DNA from: an uncultured Roseburia sp.
GTDB lineage: Bacteria; Bacillota; Clostridia; Lachnospirales; Lachnospiraceae
NCBI GenBank assembly: GCA_947088345.1
Contig: CAMUGE010000033.1
Location: 1-38,985 of the forward strand
Direction: 5' to 3'
DNA length: 38,985 nt
Below the pieces are notes generated by a model that worked only from the letters and a program-made list of their open reading frames with translations, was not told the DNA's origin and searched no databases. The position numbers were made by a program, and so were the translations under genes. Below are positions 1 to 7,875 of this stretch, piece after piece. Within the stretch, counting starts at the first letter, position 1; each line of letters opens with the position of its first letter.

Positions 1-359
1 AACAGCAAGAGCTTGTCGCTGAAATTACAGAAGCGATGAATGAGCTTATAAACGGCGTGGAATATGAAGATGATTTTTACAAAGAAATCTTAGATAAAAT
101 GGTTGTAAACGACAAAGACCATATTGATGTGTATTTGAACCTGCTCCCTCTCAAATGGAGCTATACAGTTGCAAAAAGCGTAAACTGTCCGCAGGGTAAA
201 TCGCTAAAAAAAGCGCAGGCCCCTGAGATGGAACATTTCAGGGGCTTCTCTACCTATATCGGTGAGAATGCCCGCCACCTGACGGTACGGCATGCTGTAA
301 CGCTGGGAGAGATAGCGCATGGATGCGCCCATTTCGCCGTCAGGGCCGCCGTACTGTGA
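1..359 (+). CDS. C-terminal end of a probable serine recombinase (partial, runs off the left edge)
   Basis: An open frame enters from the left edge (codons start at base 3) and ends at a TGA at 357-359. The first ~60 residues (an amphipathic helix, then a strand-rich segment with DKMVVNDKDHIDVYL) look like the C-terminal tail of large serine site-specific recombinases from integrative elements; this is recalled family resemblance, not a search. The tail probably ends naturally near base 185-200. The remaining residues up to 359 are encoded antisense to the cotJC fragment, so the reading frame runs out of the element into host DNA. Placement of the recombinase at the element end next to a disrupted sporulation gene matches SpoIVCA beside sigK. 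The N-terminal catalytic domain is outside the window, so the family call is an inference. An alternative is another element-borne DNA-binding protein. Confidence 0.5.
   Translation, partial: QQELVAEITEAMNELINGVEYEDDFYKEILDKMVVNDKDHIDVYLNLLPLKWSYTVAKSVNCPQGKSLKKAQAPEMEHFRGFSTYIGENARHLTVRHAVTLGEIAHGCAHFAVRAAVL
206..245 (-). terminator. intrinsic terminator at the element end
   Basis: An 8-bp perfect stem, GCCCCTGA (219-226) with TCAGGGGC (238-245), is followed on the minus strand by CTGCGC and a run of seven T residues (206-212). It would stop cotJ transcripts that enter the element, directly beyond the truncated cotJC. On the plus strand the hairpin lacks a T-tract. Confidence 0.7.
244..256. 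other. putative recombination junction (attachment core) inside cotJC
   Basis: On the minus strand, codons for CotJC ILTDIG (ending with the GGT at 252-254) are followed by AGAGAA, where homologs would have an ACAGAAGAA-like sequence for TEE. Homology to cotJC stops within this interval, and the remaining sequence toward base 1 belongs to the element. The exact crossover dinucleotide cannot be fixed without the other end, but AGA/GAA at 246-251 would fit a short shared core. Confidence 0.5.
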
Positions 360-436
360 AATAATAATTTTAGCAATCTGTGCGTTTGGTCTGGTAATAT
401 TGACCGGATACTCTAATCTTCTCTCATAATTCCACA

Positions 437-703
437 TTATCTGCAATCTCCTTCCCACGGCAGCGGCATATCGCACCATACCCAATTATTTCCCATATCT
501 GCCGAATCCACGACAAGCGGCCCGTATTTCTGAGCAAATGTTTTTAACGCTCCTTTGCGCATCCCCAGATATTTCTGGAACACTTCCTGCGCTTTTGCAT
601 CCTCCGGATGGCTGTCTAAATAAAGCGTCATATCGGTCACGACAAAACTTACTACGTCAATCCAATGCAGAAGCTCTGCTCTGTTCATCTGGTTCATCAT
701 CAT
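437..703 (-). CDS. cotJB: spore coat protein CotJB
   Basis: This is an 88-residue protein with the CotJB hallmarks: an N-terminal helix with LLHWIDVVSFVVTDMTLYLDSHP, the central DAKAQEVFQKY block and the C-terminal MGNNWVWCDMPLPWEG motif. In Bacillus CotJB belongs to the CotJ inner-coat group made in the mother cell. The start overlaps the cotJA stop by 4 bp (ATGA), and its own stop overlaps the cotJC start. The three genes thus form one translationally coupled cotJABC unit in the standard order. The length is normal for the family and no lesion is visible, in contrast to cotJC downstream. Confidence 0.93.
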   Translation of the reverse strand: MMMNQMNRAELLHWIDVVSFVVTDMTLYLDSHPEDAKAQEVFQKYLGMRKGALKTFAQKYGPLVVDSADMGNNWVWCDMPLPWEGDCR

Positions 704-924
704 CTTCTTCTACCTGCCTTTCCCCCATAAAACGGAAGGTCAAGCTCAGGAAAAATTGTTCCCTGCTGCAGCCCTTTCTCCGGATCACACATTTCGGTAA
801 AATTCTGCCATGGCACATATGCCATGGCAACGACAAATTCATCTTGTGTTGTTTTATAAGAAAAATCCCGGCCGCAGCTGCAGTTGTAGTCGGGCTGCTG
901 GGATAAATTATAATTTCTCATCAT
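700..924 (-). CDS. cotJA: spore coat associated protein CotJA
   Basis: The product is 74 residues from the chosen start. It contains the CotJA core VVAMAYVPWQNF, EMCDPEKGLQQGTIFPELDLPF and YGGK, and an N-terminal Tyr/Cys stretch (QQPDYNCSCGRDF). An in-frame ATG exists at 954, but two observations favour the ATG at 924. First, an AAAGGA SD lies 9 nt before it. Second, a sigma-K-type promoter at 957-984 would start transcription near base 950, downstream of the ATG at 954. CotJA is a mother-cell coat protein that co-assembles with CotJC in Bacillus. It is the first gene of the cotJ operon here and is intact. Confidence 0.9.
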   Translation of the reverse strand: MMRNYNLSQQPDYNCSCGRDFSYKTTQDEFVVAMAYVPWQNFTEMCDPEKGLQQGTIFPELDLPFYGGKAGRRR

Positions 925-956
925 ATTTTTCATTCCTTTACTGATTCGTTTCATTA

Positions 957-984
957 TAATTTATGCCGCTCTCTGCCTTTTTGT
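957..984 (-). promoter_or_regulatory. candidate sigma-K-type mother-cell promoter for cotJABC
   Basis: On the minus strand the sequence reads AC (983-984), then 17 nt, then CATAAATTA (957-965). This matches the Bacillus sigma-K pattern AC-N16/17-CATANNNTA. Sigma-E shares the CATA part of the -10, but no GTCATATT-like -35 is present at the right spacing. The predicted start is near 950. Confidence 0.55.
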
Positions 985-1021
985 TCCTAAACGCCCATGC
1001 GTACGGACTTTTACAGTAGCT

Positions 1022-2188
1022 TCAAATGACCTTGCCAAGCCTGTGAATAGACTGTAAAATCTCCTGGATTTGCGGCTGCACATTACTGTGCGGCACATGA
1101 ACCGCCATCTCCACCGCTTCTTTCTCAAGTCTGTGAATCTCCATCAGGTTAAATTTCATGCGATCGCGCAGCTTCTGCCGCTGTGTGACATAATTATGTT
1201 TGACTTCCACCATTTCTTTTGCATCCACAAGCGCCGCAACCTGCGCCACCCAGATCTGAGCATCATACAGACTGAAACGATCCAGAACACGTACCAGCCG
1301 CCCGTTAAAATACTCAAGATCCTCGTTTGTCCGCTGATACTTCTCCCGCTCACGAACTGCTTCCACATAAGCTTCCCATGTACGGTTCAGTTCTTTGGCA
1401 TTCCTCACATGATACTTTTCGCAGGCGTAATCTATGGCATTTGCAATATTCACATATTTGATCTTAACTTTATTTTGTAATAAGATTGCACGGTTTAAAT
1501 TTTTCTCCGCAACAGAAGTATCTGTATCATCATTTTGCATTTTTATCAGAATACTGCAGACAGCCAGAACTGTCAAAAATGCAAGTATAATCCACGCGTA
1601 GAATATATCCAGCTTCATAAAAATACTGAGCAGCAGACATACACTGGCAGCTGTCACCGCAAGCCCGAAACTGACATAAAGCAGATGATGCATCTTTTTC
1701 TTGTGCTGCGCCAGATATTCCCTGTGCAGCTGCCACTCCGCTTTTTCCCGCTCCAGATAATTCATGTCTTTTTTTAATGTATCACGATAAACTTCATTGG
1801 AAGAAAGCCGTTTAATAGCATCCGGCACATCCTCTTTCGCATGATCCATCTGGGCGAACTGAACATCGGTGAGCTTTCTGGAAGAATTTAAAAAATCATT
1901 TCTCGCCCTGTTTAACTGTACAACGTTGACTGCCGTATCGGAAAGTTGTTTTTTCTCTTCCACAGAAAGATTTTCCAGAATTTGTATATCATTTAAATAG
2001 GAAGTAACCTTTCTGTACTCGGCTTTTTCCTCCTCCACTTCCTGAGCCAGTTCGATCAGCTGTTCCAATCGCTCAACAACATACTGCTCCACTTTTTCCG
2101 GATTTTTGATATCCTTGTCTGTCATAACAACGGGAGCTCCGTAATCCAGCTCCAGCTGTTTTTCTTTTCGAAATTTAAAACGAAACAT
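1022..2188 (-). CDS. two-TM coiled-coil protein, last gene of the DUF5716/DUF5717 operon (function unknown)
   Basis: The protein has 388 residues and I recognise no named family. Residues ~25-165 are highly charged and helical, with heptad-like patterns. Two hydrophobic segments follow at ~168-190 and ~195-212 (LLYVSFGLAVTAASVCLLLS and WIILAFLTVLAVCSILI), separated by a short loop. They form a membrane hairpin that puts both long helical arms on the same side, presumably the cytoplasm. Residues ~228-388 are again coiled-coil-like. There is no signal peptide or catalytic motif. The start has a strong SD (GGAGGAGG, 5 nt before ATG). It lies 26 nt after the preceding gene and ends the four-gene run, so it probably anchors or scaffolds the complex at the membrane. 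Confidence 0.8.
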   Translation of the reverse strand: MFRFKFRKEKQLELDYGAPVVMTDKDIKNPEKVEQYVVERLEQLIELAQEVEEEKAEYRKVTSYLNDIQILENLSVEEKKQLSDTAVNVVQLNRARNDFLNSSRKLTDVQFAQMDHAKEDVPDAIKRLSSNEVYRDTLKKDMNYLEREKAEWQLHREYLAQHKKKMHHLLYVSFGLAVTAASVCLLLSIFMKLDIFYAWIILAFLTVLAVCSILIKMQNDDTDTSVAEKNLNRAILLQNKVKIKYVNIANAIDYACEKYHVRNAKELNRTWEAYVEAVREREKYQRTNEDLEYFNGRLVRVLDRFSLYDAQIWVAQVAALVDAKEMVEVKHNYVTQRQKLRDRMKFNLMEIHRLEKEAVEMAVHVPHSNVQPQIQEILQSIHRLGKVI

Positions 2189-2214
2189 GAGCCTCCTCCT
2201 CTTTCGCTGCCAAT

Positions 2215-2991
2215 CTACAGTCTGCTCTTTTTGATATAATCCGATTTCCAGTTTTCCAATACAACTCTCGCCGCTTTTTTTGCCGCCTGTATATTTTCAG
2301 CCGCGAAAATCTGATCCACCCTGCGATACATCTCCTGCGCCGAAACCTCTTTTAATATCTTTTGCTTTTCCTCTGGCAGCTTTTCCGAAATGCCCATACA
2401 TTTTTGCACATTTGCACAGGCATGGAATGCCATTTCATCCTGACTGCACCGATATGCGTTCTGATAACAGGAGAGCGCCTCCTCAAACAGAAAAAGACGT
2501 GCAAAAGAGGTTCCCATGTTATGCCATACACTCCCCAAAAAAACGGGCTGCTGCTTCGCCTCCTCCATCTGCAGGAGCTTTCGGTATTCCTGGATACCGC
2601 AGATATATCTTTTATTCTCCACATACCAGTCGGCGCGCATTTTCATGCTTTCATAGGGAGGCCTTTGTTCAATCTCCCGCAGGTTCTTAACAATCTTAAG
2701 GCATCCCTCCTGCGTACAGTATCCGACCTGTCGAATCAACAATTCCACAAATTCAGCAAGAGAACCTCCGTCCTCACAGATTTTGACAAGCCCTGCGGCC
2801 AGGTCTTCCTTTTTTAGTTCGGAACCGATCCAGTCGGTCAGCTCCCGATTCATAAAAGAATCCGTCAACAGACATGTATTGTGCTCGATATAGTAACTCA
2901 GTTCTTCCAGCGAGTACACATGAATGGACATCTCTTCTAAAAAATAGGGCATAGCGGCCAACATGCGGTCACATAAAATCAATTCTCCCAT
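2215..2991 (-). CDS. helical-repeat (TPR-like) protein, unknown function
   Basis: The protein has 258 residues and is soluble. Residues 1-110 form a helical domain (MGELILCDRMLAAMPYFLEE, YSLEELSYYIEHN). Residues ~115-215 look like TPR or TPR-like hairpins: ADWYVENKRYICGIQEYRKLL, then VWHNMGTSFARLFLFEEALSCYQNAY with the G/A/Y/A spacing of a TPR. This suggests a protein-interaction adaptor. The SD is AAAGGAAA. It lies 17 nt after the actin-like gene and 26 nt before the coiled-coil membrane gene, inside the tight operon. No catalytic residues are evident. Confidence 0.78.
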   Translation of the reverse strand: MGELILCDRMLAAMPYFLEEMSIHVYSLEELSYYIEHNTCLLTDSFMNRELTDWIGSELKKEDLAAGLVKICEDGGSLAEFVELLIRQVGYCTQEGCLKIVKNLREIEQRPPYESMKMRADWYVENKRYICGIQEYRKLLQMEEAKQQPVFLGSVWHNMGTSFARLFLFEEALSCYQNAYRCSQDEMAFHACANVQKCMGISEKLPEEKQKILKEVSAQEMYRRVDQIFAAENIQAAKKAARVVLENWKSDYIKKSRL

Positions 2992-3008
2992 TTCTTTCCT
3001 TTACCCCG

Positions 3009-4265
3009 TTACAATGACATCGTATATTCCCAGATTTTATCTGAACTCTGAAACAATTCTCCAAACCCGAGGTCTTTGATTGTCACTTTCACTTCCACAT
3101 CTGAAATCGGTTTCGCAGCAATCCGAAGCCGCGTCACCTTATCCGGTCTCTGCGGAAAATCGGACAATTCAAGTTTCTCAATCTTTGCCTCCCTGCTGCT
3201 CGGCGCCTGCAGCCAGAAATCAATGGATGGCGTACCGCTTAAAATCACCTCGCACTCCCCGACTTTCTCATACCAGTTGTCACCCGCACTGATCAAAGTA
3301 TAAAATTCCAATTTCCCGCAATTTTTGACTTTCAGGCTGACATTAACTTTCATTTCTGTCGCACCCATATACACAAACGGCCAGTACACAAGATCCGCCT
3401 TTACGGCTGCGGCATAACAGGCTCCCTTGGAATACAGATTTTTCCCGAGAAAGACACGATGACCTTTACACAAAAACGCAAGGGACGTCTTCATCCAATC
3501 GCCGTCAAATCCATCGCCCACAAGATAGACCGTCGCAATAATATGACCTCGCATAAACTGCTGCGCAACCTGATAAAAATCGCTGTCTGCCTGCTCACGT
3601 CGTATTCTGTACTTTTTTTCTTCCATAATCAGAAGCTGCGGCGTTGTGCGAAGATTGCGCTGCAGTCTGAAGCAGGACATAGTATCTCCCCTGTAATCAA
3701 ACAGGCAGACATCATGGCGGTAGAGTTCTTCACGCTGGGAATAGGCAAAATAATAAAAGCTCTGCCTGCGCTCAATCAGCGTAATCTGATTATCCCTAAG
3801 GCCAAGGGAAGGCGCCATCCCCAGAAACAGGTCGGTTGCTTCCCTGGATAGTTTGTCCAGTGTGATTACAAGCATGTCCGGAACAACCGGCTTTAACATA
3901 CTGCCAGCGACAAACATCAGTCTTTTTATGTAAATACATAAAACTTCCCGCGCAGTATAGGATTCGTGAGCCGCTGCAAACTTCTCGTCGGCGTCCGCTC
4001 CCTTTGCATAAAACGTGATCAGCTCTCCTGCAGCCGCACGAAAAAGCAGACGGTCCGCCATAACGCCGCCTCTCTCTTTCTCCTTTTGAGCCTCCTCCCC
4101 GATCAGCCACGTTTTCCCATGTTTTGCAATTGCAAGCGGAATTTGAAACCGCTCGCTCCCCGCAATCATACTGACCGTTTCCGGTTCTTTCTTATTAAGT
4201 TGGTAATAACTGATAACCGCATATTGGTTATCCATATCGATTCCCAGATAAAAATGATTCTCCAT
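3009..4265 (-). CDS. DUF5716-type protein with a degenerate Hsp70/actin-like ATPase fold
   Basis: This 418-residue protein appears to match the DUF5716 family of Clostridia (recalled, not searched). The N-terminus (YLGIDMDNQYAVISYY) resembles the phosphate-1 loop of Hsp70/actin ATPases. VCLFDYRGDTMSCF (~188-201) occupies the phosphate-2 position but replaces the usual DxGGGT. ATVYLVGDGFDGDWM followed by LYSKGACYAAA (~250-295) matches the adenosine loop region. The last ~110 residues (from ~305) are beta-rich. It may bind nucleotide, but catalysis is doubtful. It starts 6 nt after the 1195-residue upstream gene, so the two are almost certainly co-translated. Alternatively it is a pseudo-ATPase scaffold such as a MreB/FtsA-like cytoskeletal adaptor. 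Confidence 0.72.
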   Translation of the reverse strand: MENHFYLGIDMDNQYAVISYYQLNKKEPETVSMIAGSERFQIPLAIAKHGKTWLIGEEAQKEKERGGVMADRLLFRAAAGELITFYAKGADADEKFAAAHESYTAREVLCIYIKRLMFVAGSMLKPVVPDMLVITLDKLSREATDLFLGMAPSLGLRDNQITLIERRQSFYYFAYSQREELYRHDVCLFDYRGDTMSCFRLQRNLRTTPQLLIMEEKKYRIRREQADSDFYQVAQQFMRGHIIATVYLVGDGFDGDWMKTSLAFLCKGHRVFLGKNLYSKGACYAAAVKADLVYWPFVYMGATEMKVNVSLKVKNCGKLEFYTLISAGDNWYEKVGECEVILSGTPSIDFWLQAPSSREAKIEKLELSDFPQRPDKVTRLRIAAKPISDVEVKVTIKDLGFGELFQSSDKIWEYTMSL

Positions 4266-4271
4266 CGCTGC

Positions 4272-7200
4272 CTACACTAATCGAAACCTTTCCTCGACAA
4301 ATTGAGTTAATAACGCATATTCTTTCATATCCTGTTTTAACAGGTCACTGTCGGCAGGCCGCTCGGACGAAAGCTTTTCCAAAAGCAGATTGATGCGCCC
4401 GTACGCCCCGTAAACAATGCTTTTTTGTATCTCTTTGGCCTCCAGACACCCGCTCTGTGTCACCCGATCCTGCTCGGAGCTGTTTTCTGTAATGTAATAC
4501 TGTATGGCTTCCCCGTAAAATAAAATAAATTCCTTTACGTAGATTCCGTCATACATTTCCGTCATCTCTTCTCTGCAAAATTCCCCGCCGTCTTTGCGGT
4601 GCGAGATGGAAACAACCGAATAAGGTTTTGTATGGTACTCCACAAACCACTTGTCAAACAGCAGGTATTCGCGCAGCAGCCGTTCCTCATATCTGCGGTA
4701 AAATCCAAAGTATATCCCTCTCTCAATATTTTCCCGCAAAATAATTTCCAGGATATTGCTCTGTACGTCCGTTAGCGTCTTTGCCTCCGAAAAATATTTC
4801 ATCAGCCCAATTTTACAGGTTTCATTGATCTTCCCGCCCTTTTGATATCGGTCTAAAATCTGCAGAAATACTCTGACCGGAATAATGGCATCTTTTGTAA
4901 TATAGGTATTTGCATAATAAGTCAGATATGCGTCGCAGATCTGCTCTTTCCCGCCGCCCGCCTGATAGCTGTCATAGATTTCCTCCGCGCAACCGATATA
5001 GTCGGTTGTATAGAGCATCTGCGTTAAGATGCGCTCCTCCAGTTCAAACGTATCAATGAACATCTGTTCCGCCGCTTTCCAGATCTGTGCCATATGTTTC
5101 GTCGGACCCTGATAAAAACGGCACAGATAGATCAGGATGCTCTCGTTGCCGCCCCCGTCAAAAAAAACAGAACACGCCAGTCCAAGCAGCAGGTCATCCT
5201 CCTCAAATTCCGATGCAACTACGGCATGCGTACATATTTTCTCACGCGCAGGCCCTTCCAGATAATCATACCCGAAATCCCTCACAAGGCCGTACGCCTT
5301 ATCAATCATACCGTATTCCGCGAGATAACAGATGACCTCGCGACGCTTTGCAACCGTTATCCCCGACACGTCCAAAAGAGGGAGAAACCTTTTAATATCA
5401 TCCTGATAGCCGTAGACCTGGCAGAGTTCAATGCGGTCGAGCAGAAGTTCCATGCGGTATGTCTCTCCGATATCCGCCGTTTTAATAAATTTAATAAAGA
5501 TATCAGAGTTATTTTTTAATATTTCACTGCCCCTTTTCTGCAGAATCATATACAGCATATATTCTACGCATGTGGGCGCAAGCTCATGGCACCGGTCTAC
5601 ATAAAGCTCTACATGAATTAACGGCTGCGTCTGATATACAATGCTCTCGGTAAACCAGTTTCCAAACCCGTCGCAGAGCAGTACGCAAAAATCTCCGGAA
5701 TACGCTTTAAAATAAGCTGTCCCGTTAATAAACGAGACAACCTGCGGTTCTCTCTGCCAACGGTCTAAAATCACTGCATGGCAGATATCCGGATTGATAC
5801 ACGAAATCTTCCAGGTAAAAATAATTTTAGAGAGCGCAATCGCAAGCTCCTCATTTAAAAACCCGCTTTTTAAGATTTCCTGATAGATTACGGCAAGGTT
5901 TTCGTCAATATGTCCGGCTTCAATCTGCTCCATCGCAAATTGTTCCACCATAGACTTATAATTTCGATAAATCTCGGGCTGTTTCTCTTTCTGCAGAATA
6001 ATATTCACAAACAAAACGGCTTTCAGATTTGCAGGAAGCATATTGTCATATCGAAAATACATCTGCAGCATTTTGGGTACTTCGACAACGCAGGTACTGT
6101 CAAGCGACATCAGATAGGCCTCATAAAGCCCGGTGAGCATCAACTGTTCCTCAATCCCCCTTTCATACCACACGATATATTCTTTCCCATACCGCTGACA
6201 GCGAATCAGATATCCGCAGACATCCTCAAGCGTTTCTTTCGATGGCAATACCTGATAACAGACCTCTAAAATTTTGTACAGAAACGGTAAAAACGTTCGT
6301 ACTTTCGGCAAAAGGCTTATGACCTGCCGCGCAATGGACTCTGTCATCACATCCTGCCTCACAGCCCAGAACAATATTCTAATCTCAAAGCTGCCCAGCT
6401 CCCGAATCAGATACGGTTCTTTCTGGTACAGGTAATACACCTCAACATAGTAATACGGACTGTTGTGACCGTTCGCAATCCACTGCTTCAACGCCTTTAA
6501 TTTACCGGGCGGATTTTTATAGTACTCCTCTCTCATATATAAAAGTACCCAAAAAAGCAGCGAACTTCTGCGATTCTCCATATAGATCCGCTCGATCTCA
6601 CCTGCCAGACGGTCCACATAGGACGGTTCACGCTCCATCAAAGTACAAAGATACAGATAATATCCCCAAACCGGCGTATTTTTAGGCTCGCGCTTTCGCT
6701 TAAACTCATCCATCAGCCACTCAGCTTCCTGACGCTGTTTGTTCATCAGAAGCGCCTGCGCTTTCATCAGCGTACAAAGCGCCGTGTCACTGCCAAGTGC
6801 AATCAGATGGTTTAGCTGTTCGATCGACTGTTTGGCCCAAATTCCGGTCACAATCTTTTTTAGCCTGTAATCTACATACAACTGCGCAAGCGAAATATGC
6901 GCCTGCTGTACCTGTCGGTGTACAGGCGCTTCTTTCGCATCATGCTCCCGCTCTCCTCTGACCGTAACCTCAAAAACAACTTTCTGGTCAAAAAGCCAAA
7001 AGATCAGCCTTCCGAAATTCTTACCTGCATGAAGCCTGTCCTTTCTGATATAGTATTCAAACATGCAGATACTGCCCAAAAAATCTTCCGATGTCAGTCT
7101 GTCCTTGACCGGCGCCAGGAACGATACATCGGTAGTTACGCGCAGATCCATATATCCCCAGTCGTTTTTGAGCAGTTCCACCTGCTCCCTGGTATCCTGT

Positions 7201-7859
7201 GAGACATATCCAAAATCCACGCGCGGCTTGCTTAATCGAATGGACACCGGTTTTTTCCGGTGGATTCCAACAAGAAATTCCTCTACTTTCTGCATAGTCT
7301 GCGTGCCCCTGCTAAGGCCCTCATACAAAAGAAGCTCGCGCCTCTCCCCTTTTTTCATAATATTTTTAAAATTCGGGGAATAAAAAAGCTTCGCCGCCTC
7401 CTTTGGCTCCTCTTTTGCCAAATGTACAAAATCACTGATACTGCCAATTTTCCCGACACTCGTCTCAGCGCTGACCCTGTTGATTGCGACCACATAGGAC
7501 AAATTATACTCGCCCTGATTCAATACAAAGAAAAAGTCTCCTTTCCGTATATCGCCGCCGGTCAGCCCCACGCTGTGGAAACGAAAAGAAACCTTTACCT
7601 CCTCCCCTTCGATCCGAGGCGTCAGACATTCCATCCTGGAATGAGAAGTATAGACGAGGCCTTTCATCGGAATGCCGTTTGTGCTCGTGATTGTAAATTC
7701 TCCCGTATAGTCTTTGCCTCCGGCCATCTCAATATCAATCCGGTCCGTAGAAAAGACAACTTCCGGTTTCTCATATACAAATTTGCCGTTTGCCAGCTGC
7801 TGTATTCGTTCGCGCAAAGTAACACCTGCTTTTTTCATTCTATTATTGCATTTTCCCAT
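4272..7859 (-). CDS. giant DUF5717-type protein (beta-sandwich N-terminus plus alpha-solenoid)
   Basis: The protein has 1195 residues and appears to belong to DUF5717 (recalled). Residues ~30-130 form an Ig-like beta domain (VVFSTDRIDIEMAGG...DYTGEFTITSTNG). A second beta domain of the same kind lies at ~205-305 (ISIRLSKPRVDFGYVSQDTREQVELL). The remaining ~890 residues are almost wholly helical with TPR/solenoid-like periodicity, rich in Tyr, Leu and Glu. There is no signal peptide or TM segment, so it is probably cytoplasmic. It is the first gene of the operon and is read from a TTGATT-17-TATAAT promoter that would leave a leader of only ~10 nt. No SD is visible before the ATG at 7859; an in-frame ATG at 7838 is an alternative. 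Its size and fold suggest an assembly platform for the downstream products. Confidence 0.75.
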   Translation of the reverse strand: MGKCNNRMKKAGVTLRERIQQLANGKFVYEKPEVVFSTDRIDIEMAGGKDYTGEFTITSTNGIPMKGLVYTSHSRMECLTPRIEGEEVKVSFRFHSVGLTGGDIRKGDFFFVLNQGEYNLSYVVAINRVSAETSVGKIGSISDFVHLAKEEPKEAAKLFYSPNFKNIMKKGERRELLLYEGLSRGTQTMQKVEEFLVGIHRKKPVSIRLSKPRVDFGYVSQDTREQVELLKNDWGYMDLRVTTDVSFLAPVKDRLTSEDFLGSICMFEYYIRKDRLHAGKNFGRLIFWLFDQKVVFEVTVRGEREHDAKEAPVHRQVQQAHISLAQLYVDYRLKKIVTGIWAKQSIEQLNHLIALGSDTALCTLMKAQALLMNKQRQEAEWLMDEFKRKREPKNTPVWGYYLYLCTLMEREPSYVDRLAGEIERIYMENRRSSLLFWVLLYMREEYYKNPPGKLKALKQWIANGHNSPYYYVEVYYLYQKEPYLIRELGSFEIRILFWAVRQDVMTESIARQVISLLPKVRTFLPFLYKILEVCYQVLPSKETLEDVCGYLIRCQRYGKEYIVWYERGIEEQLMLTGLYEAYLMSLDSTCVVEVPKMLQMYFRYDNMLPANLKAVLFVNIILQKEKQPEIYRNYKSMVEQFAMEQIEAGHIDENLAVIYQEILKSGFLNEELAIALSKIIFTWKISCINPDICHAVILDRWQREPQVVSFINGTAYFKAYSGDFCVLLCDGFGNWFTESIVYQTQPLIHVELYVDRCHELAPTCVEYMLYMILQKRGSEILKNNSDIFIKFIKTADIGETYRMELLLDRIELCQVYGYQDDIKRFLPLLDVSGITVAKRREVICYLAEYGMIDKAYGLVRDFGYDYLEGPAREKICTHAVVASEFEEDDLLLGLACSVFFDGGGNESILIYLCRFYQGPTKHMAQIWKAAEQMFIDTFELEERILTQMLYTTDYIGCAEEIYDSYQAGGGKEQICDAYLTYYANTYITKDAIIPVRVFLQILDRYQKGGKINETCKIGLMKYFSEAKTLTDVQSNILEIILRENIERGIYFGFYRRYEERLLREYLLFDKWFVEYHTKPYSVVSISHRKDGGEFCREEMTEMYDGIYVKEFILFYGEAIQYYITENSSEQDRVTQSGCLEAKEIQKSIVYGAYGRINLLLEKLSSERPADSDLLKQDMKEYALLTQFVEERFRLV

Positions 7860-7873
7860 GCAACCATTATAAT
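7846..7873 (+). promoter_or_regulatory. sigma-A promoter of the aminotransferase gene
   Basis: TTGCAT (7846-7851), a 16-nt spacer and TATAAT (7868-7873) are followed by an SD GGAGGAG at 7891-7897 and the ATG at 7904. It overlaps the first codons of the divergent operon. Confidence 0.5.
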
Positions 7874-7875
7874 AG

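Larger units (their letters stand above)
204..437 (-). pseudogene. cotJC: spore coat protein CotJC (manganese-catalase-like), interrupted after 62 codons
   Basis: The product starts MWNYERRLEYPVNITRP and continues through the conserved QYGGPDGE and RYLSQRYSMP blocks to ILTDIG, exactly as in the N-terminus of CotJC. Family members then continue TEE(L/F)AH, which carries metal-ligand residues of this ferritin-like fold. Here the frame diverges to REAPEMFHLRGLRFF and stops at TAG (204-206). About 125 C-terminal residues are therefore missing and the local copy cannot be an active catalase-like protein. The ATG overlaps the cotJB stop by one base (TAATG), and the cotJB-proximal SD AGGAG lies just upstream, so the two are translationally coupled. 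The break coincides with the end of a probable recombinase-bearing element, so this is a gene interrupted by insertion. The missing 3' half is expected beyond the left edge of the window, at the far end of the element. Confidence 0.85.

Noticed and set aside
538-906. Plus-strand 122-residue frame across cotJB and cotJA
   Set aside because: It lies fully antisense to two recognised spore-coat genes with no SD.
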